Assembly (NCBI GenBank): GCA_033064195.1
Contig: JARBJD010000147.1
Span: 1 to 64,000 of the forward strand
Source of the DNA: Blattamonas nauphoetae
Lineage: Eukaryota; Preaxostyla; Oxymonadida
DNA: 64,000 bases
Direction: 5' to 3'
How positions within the stretch are numbered: position 1 is the first letter of the stretch; each line of letters begins with the position of its first letter. Made by a program: the position numbers and the translations under genes. The notes under the pieces were generated by a model. It was given only the letters and a program-made list of their open reading frames with translations, was not told where the DNA came from and ran no database searches. Of the stretch, positions 53,756 to 64,000 are shown one piece after another.

Positions 53756-55666
53756 TTAAACTAAATTGAATTCACCAATGAACTCAGGAGTTAAATTGTC
53801 AATTGAGTCTGCATGAAACTTCGTGTGTTGGATTGGAACGTACACAATTTTTGGTAGACATGTGAGTCCATTCAGTAGTTTTGCGACCACATTTCCGTGT
53901 TTATACTCAATGAATTGTCCAACAAATTGAAATTGTCTTCGCTTCTTCTGAAACTTGGCAACAGTCTTGTTCAAGTCAAGATGAATCAACAGAATGTTTC
54001 CTGGTTTGTATCGCCAAAGCAGTTGTGTTGTCTGTTGCCGTTGAATGTTCTTTAATTGCTCTTCACATGAGGAAATGCACAATGCTTCAATCTCTCGATT
54101 GTTTTGTGCCTGCTGTGGAGTGAACTTGTTTCAGTACGCTCGATGAGGAGTCATATTGTAGTATTCCACCATCTGATTCATCCATGAATGATTTGCAATC
54201 TGTGTCGTATTATCTTGGAATCCATCTCTGATTGTTCTGATCACTCGATCGACAATTCTGTTGTGATTTGTGAATGGTGAACTTGTGAAGTACGTACTGA
54301 CCTTTTGCTTTCTAAAGAACGTTGTTGCTTCTCCACTGGTCCATGCTGCTTCACCATCACCTCGAATGTTATTCACATGAACTCCACGATGGTTTATCAG
54401 GTCATTGATAGCAGTCTTGACTTTGCTCCATGATTTATCCAGTACTGGAATGACCACCAGGTATTTAGTGTTAATGTTGATGGCAAATAGGTAAATCTGA
54501 AGAACTGTTTTCGACGTTGGTGATTGGATAAAGACAAGATCAATTTCCCAGGATCCAAACTTGGGAGAAAAGTAAGGTCTGTCACATTTCTGTGGAACCT
54601 TTCTGTCTGCTGTCTTTTCTGAATCTCCAGTGATGTCTTTGGACATGAATTGCATCTTTGATCGAAACGGATAGTGGATTTTCTCGGTTGTTCTCGGAAT
54701 TGTTGGTTGATCAATCATCAATGTGTCACCTCCTTTTTCTCTCTGTATTTTCCGAGGATGTGTAGAATCCCATCGGTGAACATATTCATCGTACCATTCC
54801 TGAAATGATCTTCCACCAAATGGGATTTGTTTAGGATGTGCTAAAATGAAGTCAAGATCATCGTTCACAATAGTTCTGTTAATCGAGGCTCGAACAAAGG
54901 TGTCTCGGTTCATTTTATTGGCCTCCAGAATGTGTGCAGTTATGAATTGTTCCATTTGCTTTTGATTGTTCAGGATGGAGTTCTCTGCTTTGATTTGTTC
55001 ATCTTCGGAATCATTTCTCTGTTGATGATCAAACAATCCTTTCATTTTTTCCAACTTATTGAGTACTTGCTGTGTCGTAGGTTCGTAGTGTCTAATCTCA
55101 AATGGAGTTGTTCTGCATGACATTGGTGTACTGATAATACTATCATCATTCTCCTCCTCTTCGAATCTCCTCTCCGTACTTGGAAATTCATACACTGAAC
55201 CAATCGATTCCAAGTTTCTCTTCTGTCCAGGAATGACTGGAGATAGTGGTGGTTGAATCTCTATTTTTGGTGGGATTTGAATAGGACGTTGAGTTGCCTC
55301 GGCAGGACTCCGAACCATTGGAGGAAAAGTCACTTCGCGGTGGTATTGTTGATATGCTTTGTATGCACCTTCAGCTCTATATTTCACTACCAGTCTTCCA
55401 AGGAATCCTTTTACAAACAGTTGTACAACTTTTGTTCCATCTTCAAGTGATAAATTTGGAGGTAAATCTCCATTGAACCAATCTTCGAAATATGTTTCAT
55501 CATTTCCATCAAATGGTCCATTAGAATCAGCGCCATGATAGACATGTAAATAGTTTGTTGGAGACCATTTAATTTCGACTATTTTTTTCTTGGAATATTG
55601 TGTACACCGAAGTAGCCTATACACGAGTTCATTCATCTGTACGGGGTTCAATTGTTGAGTGGTCAT
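53756..55666 (-). pseudogene. Polinton integrase (retroviral-type)
   Basis: N-terminal ~200 residues are variable; the central rve-type integrase core includes GSWEIDLVFIQSPTSKTVLQ and HVNNIRGDGEAAWTSGEATT, and the C-terminal part has a small beta-barrel or chromodomain-like tail (RRQFQFVGQFIEYKHGNVVA). In Polintons this enzyme joins the linear DNA to the host chromosome with 5-6 bp target duplications. Part of a fossil and appears broken. Confidence 0.8.
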
Positions 55667-55686
55667 TTTAACAAAAAATAAAGTTT
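55667..55686 (-). promoter_or_regulatory. T-rich start-site motif (integrase)
   Basis: Minus-strand AACTTTATTTTTTGTTAAA-type context before the ATG. Confidence 0.45.
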
Positions 55687-55690
55687 GTGA

Positions 55691-57536
55691 TTATTCCATT
55701 TTGTAATCAGTTGCTTTCAGTTCATGAATGAATGGAGGACACGATTCATTTTCAAGAACGATTGCCTTCAGATGAATGCCACTGAGACTGAGTTTTTGCT
55801 GTTGCATTTTAGCTATTTCAAATCCATTGGTGTCATCTTCAGAATGACCTCTTCTCGTCTGAAAGTTCAATGTTGTAGTCATTGTTTTCTCCCCGTTCAG
55901 GCACTTCACATAATCGTCACTTGTGATGTTTGTTTTCTTCAGAAACACTCCTTTGATCTTGCATTTCTCATCGAGTGAGTAACACTTTGGTGCAAGACAG
56001 ATCATCTGTTCACCTTCCTTTTCAATTGCTATTCCCAACAGCTTCTTCTCATCATCAACACCCTTTTCAGGATAGGGAAACCATTCGCATTTGTGAGCAT
56101 CATAGAATTCTTTGTCAGCAATCACGTGTTCAAACTGTTGATGAATACCTGCATTTGGATCTCCACTAATTGCCCAGTATGCTGTGTCAGTGTCTCCCTC
56201 ACAGAAGTGAATCTTGTTCATGTCTAGGCATTTGTACATGAAGTTGTAGATGAAATTCAGATACCAGAACTTGGCATTGTCGAGTGTGAATACTGCTTCT
56301 TGCAGACATGTTTTGCATGATGCTTTCTCTCGATCTTCAATCACGATGTAGTTATCCTCGTTGATCTCTCTCGTTGCCACAAATCCTTTCATCATTTGCT
56401 TCAAGTATGTTCTCTTCTCATTGCAGATTGTGATCGAGTTGTATTTTTCAGTGTTCATTCCATCGTATCCGTAACTCCCATTGAGGTTTGTCTTACAGAA
56501 TTGTTCCTTTCCCTTATTTCCAACCTTCATTGCTTCAATTCTATCATTCATAAATGATGTCATAAATGGTTCAAATCCAGCATGTCTCGAAAATACCATC
56601 ACAGTCTTAATGTCATCAATAATGAAGTGGCAATCGTCGATGAGGAACCACAGATAGTATGTCGAAAAGAACATATACTGATCGTGTGTGCTCAAGAGTT
56701 GAGTCAGCTTTCTTTGTTTGTCATCAGTCTTCAATCCATGTTTCTTCATCAACGAATAAGTCTTCTCTCCAATGTTTTCTTCTGTCGTCTTCACCAGAAT
56801 GTTCCTGAAGATTGGTGGGAAGTTAATGAAATCATTGATGTATTTCTCATCGATGTGTCCTTTCAATTCTGCAACGAACAATGTCTTCTGATTCTTGTTT
56901 TCGATGATCTCACGACATTCTTTATCTCCTGTTGCAGTGTACAAGCATCTTCCTGGCATGTACATTCTGTGTTTGGTGTATGGATTGTTCTTGTTCTTGA
57001 TTGATGAGAAAGCACTCGGATAGAGGGAATTGAAATCAACACCACAGACGTGAGTCATGACGGGTTTCGAATCTTTTGAGATAACTCTTCCGTCTTCAAA
57101 GGTGAAATGATTGATTGGTGTCACATCTTTGATATTCTGTCGATGTTGAACATTCGATAATCCACCAGTCACTGCTGCTCTCAACTTGTGATATGTTTGT
57201 TCGTGTGTCAGAGTCATTGGTAGTGATTTCCAGAGGCAGTACTTCTTCAATTGAATTCTCAATCTGGTGAGATGCTCGTCATGGTCTGACTTGTAGGTGT
57301 TACAGTAGTCACAGCAGATCTTAACGTTCTCTTTTGAATGTCCTTTCGAATTGTCGATTCTATCCAGTGTTGGTCGTACTGCTTGTGAGAAATGACATTT
57401 GCAGATGTAGCACACTTTCTTGCACTGTTGAACAAACCAATCGTAATCTGCTTCAGTGACATTGTTGGTAGTATTGCGATGAGCTTTCTGGTCTTGGTAC
57501 CTGTATCCTTCAACTTTGTATTTGAGCTCCATTTGA
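55691..57536 (-). pseudogene. Polinton DNA polymerase B, downstream part
   Basis: Carries the three polymerase motifs of family B: DFNSLYPSAF (motif A), KTNLNGSYGYDG (motif B) and EGDTDTAYW (motif C). The N-terminal end of this part has a C..C...C..C zinc-binding insert (VCYICKCHF, ICCDYCNTYKSDH), known from Polinton polymerases. It is protein-primed-type replicative polymerase sequence. The gene is split from its upstream part by element B, inserted at 57,537. Fossil. Confidence 0.88.
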
Positions 57537-57631
57537 CCAGAATGACCCTCCCCATTTTATTGTTTCAAATCACTTCTTTCATTCAATTCAAACTATTTTT
57601 TGGGGCAAAACCTTATCTTTTCACTAGATCA
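57537..57631 (+). repeat. Element B TIR (low-coordinate end)
   Basis: CAGAATGACCCTCCCC through TTTTTTGGGGCAAAACC to TTTTCACTAGATCA. Nearly the same as the element A right TIR in reverse complement. Confidence 0.85.
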
Positions 57632-57733
57632 CAATTGAAGTTGATCAAACCCATTATTTTGTCAAAGATCGTCAGGGGGTTCAAAGCTGAGAATTGATGT
57701 GAATGGTAATGAAATATGACAAAAGAAGACATA
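57632..57733 (-). repeat. Conserved right module of element B
   Basis: Counterpart of 23,119-23,224 in element A, noncoding, next to the TIR. Confidence 0.7.
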
Positions 57734-57749
57734 ATTACTGCTTATTCTT

Positions 57750-59710
57750 TCAACCTGTTCCTTCTCTAAGACTGATTGAACGATGCGAAGGAAGGATTTG
57801 AGAAGTCGTTGGATGACAGTGATTGGAGTGAGTGAGGATTGAGATGCGTGTGATTGCAGCGAAGTGATGACTTGTGTGAGGAATGAATGTGCGTTGGAGT
57901 GAGATTTTCTTCGAGAGAATCTTCAAAACAATCATGATTGCTCCGCTTTCTCTGATCTTGTCTTGAACGAGCGGCTGGTTCTTAGCGATGTATCCCACTG
58001 CGCTGATCGAGAGGACACGAGTTGGGAAACGGAAGGAGAGTGCAGAAGTGAGGAGAGGAACGAGATTGTCGTGAGCTGCCCTGTCGCCTCTAAAACACAT
58101 CTCCGCCAACATTGCGAAGAACGCCACGGCATTCGATGATTGTCGGATGAGCATCGAATACGGCTTGTCAGGACTCATTCGCACTTCTGCCCCTCTAAAC
58201 GACGAATGAAGCAGCGCGAGTGTCACCGGCACTTCGATCGACGGATATTCATCAGACGAGCGGTGAAGAGAGAGCGGTGTCGTTGTTGGAAGTGCAGGCC
58301 GTGTGATGTCTTTCTCATTGCTTTCGTATCTGGCGGAGAGAGCGACTGGTTTCCATAAAACCTGAGTGTGTAGGGCTTGCCGAGGTCGAAAGCGTCTTCC
58401 ACTTTTCAGCATTCCTTTCAGAACATGCGGATCGACGAGGGTGTTGGATGGATCGTTCAATTCGTTCCGTAGTTGATTCAGCTGCTCAACTGATTCGCTC
58501 AGAATCTGTTTGAAGCGACGATACACAAACCCCTGCGATGCCATTCCAACCATCTCAGCTGGCGATTTGAAAGAGTATCCAGCGATTTCGAGTTGATTCA
58601 GAGTTGGACGGAGTGTGCCATACATCGACGACAGAAATAGAACAAAGAAGTCAGTCGCCAAAGTCCTCATCTCGACCAACGGTGACGCCAACAGCTGTGC
58701 GATTTGTTCGGGAATCATCCCAACTGCCATCAGAAGACGTGTCATTGCGAAGTTCCTGTCCTCCCGTGGATCTTCGTACACATCCAGAATGCTTGTTCCA
58801 CGCCGACCTCGTCGCTTTCGACAGAAAAAGTGGAGATATTCAGTTTTCATTGGAGCGAGAGGAACAGACGATGGAGCGAATGTTCGGACTGGAAACTGAG
58901 AGAGAATCTCAATGCAGAACTCAGCAATCACTTCCTTCACCAGAACAGAGTCAACCTGCATCAACTGCGCGTGCGGCGCATAATCCGACATGTTCGATGT
59001 GTTCCCATGATCAGCGAGATACAATCGAATCAGATACGAAACACGTCCTGATCTTCTTCAGGAAGGTTCCTCACAACAGCAGCCATAAACAGCTGGTTGA
59101 AGATGTTCAGCCAGATGTGGGCGTATTTGTCGGGCGGGTGGGAGCGGGCGAAGAGAAGGAGACCTCGCAACGTCGCGTGGAAGACAATCTCGAAGCCGAG
59201 TGGAGGGACGAACAATTCTTCAACGTGGGGGATGGAGTATGGTGTGATGACGTTCGACTTTGACAAGTCCAGAACCATCACTGCCGATGCGGGTGGACTG
59301 GACTGGGCGGGCGAGGTCACTGGAAGAGGAGCGCTCGTCGCAGCATCAGGAACTGGGCTTGGCGCTTGTGGGAGAATGTGTGGTTCGGACGGTGTCGGGG
59401 CAGGAGCTGGTGTTGGTGTCTCGCCAGGAGGTGGGCGAGGAGGGATGGCAGACGAGACAGGAACGGGATAGGGTTGCTTCAAATACAACTCCCAAAGACT
59501 CGAAATGAAAATCGCGCCCCATTTGATCGAAAGACGGTCGTTGTCCAGTTCTTCGTCTTCTCCTTCCAAAAACGCGTAGATGACTCTTCTCACAGCAACC
59601 TGAAGTTCTTCGTCTCTCTCCTCGTCCGTTTGCGAAGGCGAGTCTGCCAATTCCAGCACGCTCGGAGACAAAAAGTGTGCAGAATTAAAGCTGCTCACTG
59701 TCGACGACAA
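57750..59710 (-). pseudogene. Element B cargo, 3' part: helical repeat-type protein
   Basis: Two long minus-strand frames follow each other (59,710-59,030 and 59,024-57,750) with a frame change between them that could be a short intron or a lesion. The sequence reads as a large alpha-helical protein, with NAVAFFAMLAEMCFRGDRAA, LSISAVGYIAKNQPLVQD and FEIVFHATLRGLLLFARSHP, resembling HEAT/ARM-type repeats, plus a proline-rich linker near 59,300-59,450. No catalytic domain was recognised. Codon use and GC content are unlike the AT-rich Polinton around it and like element A cargo. The likely origin is a captured host gene, by inference. Confidence 0.45.
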
Positions 59711-61346
59711 TCTATCGTTCGTTGCTGTGCTGTGATTGTGTCCGTGATGAAGAACGCTCGTACGTGGTCACTTTTTGACAGAATCGTCTCCAGTCTGAGG
59801 AGAGAGGAGAGAACGAGGGCGTGTGGATGGTATGGATGCGGATGGGCAGCTGTGCAGTGTCTGGGAGCTCGTGTGATGGTATTTCGTTCCGGCGACGATC
59901 TTAGAATGTTGTCAACAACAAACACTGCCTGTTCCTTTTCACTCAACCCATACAGCATCACGTTCAGAGATAACTTGCAGTACTCCATCGACACTTCTTC
60001 AAAACTATGATGAAGTTGACTGAATCCGACCAAATCGATGACGAGAGCGGAGAGGAGATACGGCGAGCTGGCTGGATATGACTGGTTTCGTGATAGACAA
60101 AAGTGGATTGGACGATGAGAAGGATGATTGAGAAGAGGGTGTCGATGCTGGCGATGGACGAGACAGAGCGATGACGGGGATATCGCTGAAGGAGAGGCGA
60201 GAGAGTTGACAACATCACGGAATACAGCGAAGGGAAGGACGTGCTTGCTGCCTGGTGGATCACAGGGATCTACCTCGCGTTGAACTTGAAGACAGAAAAG
60301 AACGCAAAGTTCATCTCACCTGGGTCCTTGTTCTTTTTGATTCTCAGCGCAGGCAGGATAGGACCATGGCTGTTGAGTCGCTTGTTGTCAGTTGAGGATG
60401 GTGTGGGAGGAAGCGATCTTGTCTTCATGTTGTCGAAGGAGTTCTCCATTCGCAGTAACTGCAACAGCATATCGGTGTTATCTCTCGCTTGAAGTGTGGG
60501 TGTGTCCCGAAATTCATCCAAAAGATGAAACATGACAGCTCGCCTCGAAACAGATTCCACAGAACGGAAGGGCGAAACAACGAAAGGGAGAAGCAGCGAC
60601 ATCATTTGGGAATCACCCAACCTTCCCGTCTTCTGAAAGTGTTCCACAACTCCCGAAAACAGTGCGAGGAGAGTGTTCAGCATCGGCTGGGAGATGGGCG
60701 ACAGTGCGACAGGTGTCTGCATGCTTCCTCGATGTGATATTGGGTCGTATTGTTCCATTTTGAAGTCGGTCAGGGCTGGAGAGACGGTCGAAGGTGCTGA
60801 TGGCGAATCGTACTGCCCTTGAGTGCGTGATGGTGGAGACGAGGAGGGAGTGTCGTGAGTGTCAGACGTGTTCAGTCTGTTCTGTGATGTGCTCTGATGT
60901 GAACTGGACTTGAAGAAGGCGTGCAGATTGTCCGTGCTGTCACTCATCATCGAAACTGTGAATTTTGGTTGAAGACGGCTTGACGAAAGTTAAACTTCAG
61001 GCTGTTTCGAGAGAAGTGTCAGAGCTTGTGCCATGTTCGCCTTCTCGTCGGCTGGCGGGCGAAGAACCTGAAACAGCCACTGCAGAACTCCCAATACGTG
61101 TTGTGATGGAGGTGTTTTGGTGTCAGGGATCAGCTGACGGAAGAGAAGTGGCATGATCAACGACGCGAGCGCTGTGGATGCTGGAGAGACAATAAACGAA
61201 GTTGTGTTCGGTTGGATCCCGAGACTCTTGAACCGCTTCGGACGGAAGAGCGAGTCGAAAGGAGGAGGATCTTTGGTGAGGAGAGTTGCAGTGAATGAAC
61301 TGAAGCTCGCGAACCGTCCTTCGTTGAGTTGGGTAGTGTTCAGCAC
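59711..61346 (-). pseudogene. Element B cargo, middle part
   Basis: Protein-like minus-strand frames 61,346-60,990, 60,950-60,270, 60,263-59,964 and 60,033-59,695 follow in order, including ASLIMPLLFRQLIPDTK, MLNTLLALFSGVVEHFQKTG and YCKLSLNVMLYGLSEKEQAV. The first two are in one frame with a stop between them. Around 60,300-60,240 a CCAG|GTGAGA boundary and a later CCACCAG could be the edges of a short intron. Mostly helical with S/T/P-rich linkers. Unrecognised; continues into the 3' part. Confidence 0.4.
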
Positions 61347-61659
61347 GATTGTCGGGCATAGTCAAATGTCACTTCGGTCTGCTGACTGGATGGAGTGAGT
61401 GGCATGCTCATGTTCCAGTCCTGCGAATGGTACAGCGTGTTCTCCGACTCTGCTGATGGCATGGAAGCACCCTGGACATGGTCTGGCAGTGTGAACATGG
61501 TTGACACAGCTGGCGTGTGTTCAATTGTGTCGACGAGAGGGAAAGGCTGGTTTTTTCGAATTCAAGGCGGAGGCGACACACTGACAACAGATTTTGAGAG
61601 CGACGATGGCTTTCGAAGTGTTTGTCGACGACCCCTCACATTCGAGTCAAGATCGTCCG

Positions 61660-62561
61660 TTTGGGAGCGGAAGGCACCAGCTTTCGATTTGATTGGTTGG
61701 TCGAGAGGAACCGATGGATGGAGGAGAACATGTGGAGGAAGGAGGAGAGCGATGGATACTCGTCGAGGAGGGTGATTGGGCATGTTGTGATCGACGGGAG
61801 AGGGAGAGCACTCGCCAGCGATGCGTCAATGCTGGTTGTGCAGAAATTGGTGAGGTCTACCGAAAGTGAGGGAAGAAATGGGATGGTTGTGGGGGAGAGA
61901 GAATGTTGGTGGTGAATGAAGAGGAGAAGGATCTCGATTGCCTAATCCAGCAGCGGCCAAAGTTTGCGTTGGTCCAGAAATGAGGCAAGGAGAGAAGGAG
62001 TGGAATGGGAGAAGATGAGGGGCAACAGTGATAGGAAGAGCAACGTAAGTGAGAGGAAGATATTGTTCTATTCCTGTGAGGGATTTGGGGGGCACGACAA
62101 AGAGCAGAGTGCCTGTGTGGATGTAGCGAGAGCTTGAACTGCCGAAGAGATGATTCTGCTGGGTATCATCCGAATTCTGGCGATTGACGGCAGATTTAGA
62201 GGCTGAGGAGCGGATCGGGACGGAAATTCGACGAAGTACTTGAGAAGTCGTTTTTAACTCTGGCGGTTCGAACAGAACTTGACGATTGCGGTTTGGTTTC
62301 AAGAGAGTTATCTTGACAAAAGGAATACGAGGCAGCGACCACTGACGATGTGAGGGCATAATTGGATTACAGAAGTGGTTGAGAAGGATCGTCAAATGAC
62401 GAACATAGCTTTGTCAGGAGACCGAAATCAAACGTGAACAGTCGTTGAGATGATTGTCTCGATTGATTCCTGAGATAAGAATCAAAACGGCAGAGATCTG
62501 ACCGATGACGGGTCAAAATGTGGAGACTGCGACACGCTGCCGGATAACTGATGTCTTCCAC
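61660..62561 (-). CDS. Conserved left module of element B (partial coding)
   Basis: Counterpart of 17,612-18,480 in element A: ATG followed by EDISYPAACRSLHILTRHRS, then NRQVLFEPPELKTTSQVL and PITLLDEYPSLSSF. A 189-codon frame (62,395-61,826) is open here, whereas the matching frame is interrupted in A. Being kept next to the TIR in both elements, it is the best candidate for an element-encoded function, but no domain is recognised. Confidence 0.45.
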
Positions 62562-62679
62562 CTTTTCCCCGTATCATAGAAGAATACATGACGAGAGACA
62601 AGGTGTACGACGATTTTAATCAATTGTTGCGATTGAAGACGATCGGTCTCATAATTATTTCTGAGAGATGCGATGAAAC

Positions 62680-62773
62680 TGATCTAGTGAAAAGATAAGG
62701 TTTTGCCCCAAAAAATAGTTTGATTAGAACGAATGAAGTGATTTGAAACAATAAAACGAGGGGGGTCATTCTG
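62680..62773 (-). repeat. Element B TIR (high-coordinate end)
   Basis: Reverse complement reads CAGAATGACCCCCCTCG onward, like the element A left TIR. Confidence 0.85.
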
Positions 62774-63271
62774 AGTGGGAACGACCCATTTCTTGTATTG
62801 TTTGGTGATCTTGATCGGTCCAGATTCGTCACATTCGTTGTAGTCGGCATCAATATCAAAGTCTTTGTACGCACAAGCATACTTGATTGCAGAAGCATTT
62901 GCTGACAGTGAGAGATTGTGCAGCATATCCACTTTGTATTGGAAGTTCAAATCGATCAGATAGTCAAGTGGTGCAATCATGCATTCGACATCTCTGATGT
63001 TGTAGAACTTGAGGTAATCCCATCTGTTCTTGAATCCCTGTTTTTTCCAGTCATCAAGATATATTTGGTAATCGGTGTCGGACATTTCACTGTTGTTCAG
63101 ACTCGAATAGAATTCATATTTGGAGAATGGTTCTTGATTGTTCAAAACTGTATCGTAGTCTGATGAGTCGAATGATTCGTAAGCAAAGAATGATTTCTGA
63201 AGAGTGGTTTTCCCACCAAAAGCCTTCACTGCATTATCCAGGGACTGACTATAGTTCATCAGCGTTTTCAA
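62774..63271 (-). pseudogene. Polinton DNA polymerase B, upstream part
   Basis: Minus-strand frame with RWDYLKFYNIRDVECMIAPL, the third exonuclease motif region (Y..xD) of family B polymerases, then NASAIKYACAYKD. It is on the same strand as the downstream part and ends at the element B TIR. The end of the sequence near 63,271 coincides with a 15-bp direct repeat. Fossil. Confidence 0.75.
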
Positions 63272-63285
63272 CTATAGTTCATCAG
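63248..63285. repeat. 15-bp direct repeat at the Polinton edge
   Basis: ACTATAGTTCATCAG at 63,248-63,262 and again at 63,271-63,285, separated by 8 bases. It lies at the limit of the recognisable polymerase sequence and may mark a recombination or repair junction. Confidence 0.75.
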
Positions 63286-63330
63286 TGACCCATTATCTGT
63301 TGTCAGTGAGTCGGATCTTCTTCTTTTCGT

Positions 63331-64000
63331 TCAAGATGGATAAATACCACCATAAGAAGAGCACTGATTCACCTTGGATGCCAACCTCGAGGAGTAGTCG
63401 ACGACGATGATGAGGAAGACCAAGGGAAACATGCTGTGAAGAAGCAGTTCGACACCACGTGCACAATCGAATTCGTTGGGGTTCCAGTCGACGAGAGAGA
63501 GCCACAATCTTTCAACTCGCAATGTACCAGCTCCATCGGGCGAGGAAGGACTTGCTTGTACTGTCGTTGTGTTTGTCAGTGAGAGACCTTGGATCGCGAA
63601 GCAGTAGTCGGGAGATGTCGACGAGAGGAGAACTGGAAGAAGTTGTTCCGATCCACTCTCCCCCAAAACAAGCGGCACTCCTTCGCACTTCGGGAGCAGA
63701 ATGTGGGTGGGATCAGAAGAGGTGGAGGTTGAGGGCAAGAAATGAAAGGGAAGTATACTGGAAGTGGAAGAACGAATGGGTTCAGAAGGAGGGATGACAG
63801 GGAAGTAAATTGTATATTTTGTGAACGGGAGGATCGAGATGCGTGAGATATCGATCAGCCTGCCCTCAGCGTCAACCGGAGGAGGAACGATGAGGATGGT
63901 GTGGGGAAGAGGAGAGGTGGGGTTGAAGTCACTGTGGATCTCACAATCGAAGAGTGAGAAGTGCGATGAGTTTACGATCCACAGAATGATCTTCTCGTCG
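63331..64000 (-). CDS. Unrecognised gene, 3' part (runs off window)
   Basis: An open minus-strand frame enters from the window edge and stops at 63,331 (more than 220 codons). It reads VPPPVDAEGRLIDISRISIL, then THILLPKCEGVPLVLGESGS, WLSLVDWNPNEFDCARGVEL, and a hydrophobic segment FPLVFLIIVVDYSS near the end. The beta-rich, T/S/P-rich sequence and a possible C-terminal membrane segment suggest a secreted or surface protein. The start is outside the window. Composition is unlike the adjacent Polinton, so it is probably host sequence; the true C-terminus could lie in another exon. Confidence 0.5.
   Translation of the reverse strand, partial: DEKIILWIVNSSHFSLFDCEIHSDFNPTSPLPHTILIVPPPVDAEGRLIDISRISILPFTKYTIYFPVIPPSEPIRSSTSSILPFHFLPSTSTSSDPTHILLPKCEGVPLVLGESGSEQLLPVLLSSTSPDYCFAIQGLSLTNTTTVQASPSSPDGAGTLRVERLWLSLVDWNPNEFDCARGVELLLHSMFPLVFLIIVVDYSSRLASKVNQCSSYGGIYPS

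Larger units (their letters stand above)
57537..62773 (-). mobile_element. Element B: TIR-bounded unit inserted in polymerase B
   Basis: 5,237 bp with the same ~94-bp TIRs as element A. It interrupts Polinton polymerase B: family-B polymerase motifs lie on one side (55,691-57,536) and the exonuclease-end portion on the other (62,774-63,271), on the same strand. Its orientation is inverted relative to element A. It shares ~1.1 kb at one end and ~0.2 kb at the other with A and carries a different cargo. No transposase was recognised. No simple target duplication was seen. Both insertions show the same bases just outside the TIRs. Confidence 0.75.
44469..63271 (-). mobile_element. Polinton/Maverick 2, broken (fossil)
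   Basis: Contains most hallmark parts: DUF723-like small protein, S74 fibre-like protein, two capsid paralogues, two small MAPG proteins, several unknown proteins, packaging ATPase, retroviral-type integrase and protein-primed-type DNA polymerase B. Most genes are on the minus strand; the ATPase, fibre and DUF723-like genes are on the plus strand. An adenovirus-type protease and a separate penton protein were not recognised. Without the inserted element B (57,537-62,773) it spans about 13.6 kb. Neither terminus was found. It is broken: roughly half a dozen breaks in addition to the insertion. High similarity to fragment 1 suggests a young family. Confidence 0.9.

Noticed and set aside
57750-61346. 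Cargo B as part of a large ubiquitin hydrolase (USP9X/USP34-like)
   Set aside because: Only general helical-repeat character supports it; no catalytic cysteine or histidine box was seen.
17400-62773. The 94-bp TIRs as the Polinton's own termini
   Set aside because: Polymerase sequence lies on both outer sides of the TIR pair at 57,537-62,773, so the TIRs bound an inserted unit and not the Polinton.

Overview
The window looks like repeat-rich nuclear DNA of a unicellular eukaryote. There are no operons, rRNA genes or bacterial signals. It contains long minisatellites, four classes of transposable element (hAT, Tc1/mariner, a DIRS-like tyrosine-recombinase retroelement, Polinton/Maverick) and degenerate protein-coding stretches. 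Polinton plus DIRS plus hAT plus Tc1 in one place would suit a metamonad-type protist (oxymonad or parabasalid), but that is inference. The standard stop codons appear to be in use.

Layout. 1-1,620: a 30-bp minisatellite. 2,085-3,098: the C-terminal part of a hAT transposase. 3,236-9,285: a 52/53-bp minisatellite of about 115 units, open in all three forward frames. 9,400-14,330: degenerate minus-strand coding sequence, perhaps a surface-type protein with a membrane segment. 14,956-15,735: a MITE. 17,400-23,318: element A, a 5.9-kb unit with 94-bp terminal inverted repeats (TIRs) carrying host-like coding sequence. 23,333-27,900: a giant foldback with 1,065-bp near-identical arms, made of a hAT fragment fused to a Polinton fragment. 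28,384-33,840: more MITEs, a 138-bp tandem array of self-complementary units and several hairpins. 33,903-35,376: an apparently intact Tc1-type transposon. 35,379-39,975: a broken DIRS-like element with a 1.1-kb non-autonomous hAT element inside it (perfect 8-bp target duplication). 39,975-44,457: MITEs, a tRNA-like sequence and AT-rich spacer. 44,469-63,271: a broken Polinton with two tandem capsid paralogues, an S74-chaperone fibre protein, a packaging ATPase, an integrase and DNA polymerase B. 57,537-62,773: element B, a relative of element A, inserted inside the Polinton polymerase gene. 63,331-64,000: the end of an unrecognised gene that runs off the window.

The most interesting system is the A/B element family. 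Two inverted copies share the same TIRs, about 1.1 kb at one end and about 0.2 kb at the other, but carry different long host-like coding sequences in the middle. One copy sits inside polymerase B of a Polinton. Both copies also share the same few bases of flank beyond the TIRs. This looks like an undescribed gene-carrying mobile unit that may favour Polinton polymerase B as its target, or a unit whose ends extend beyond the visible TIR. The Polinton and DIRS copies are treated as fossils: only their parts, limits and overall state are given.
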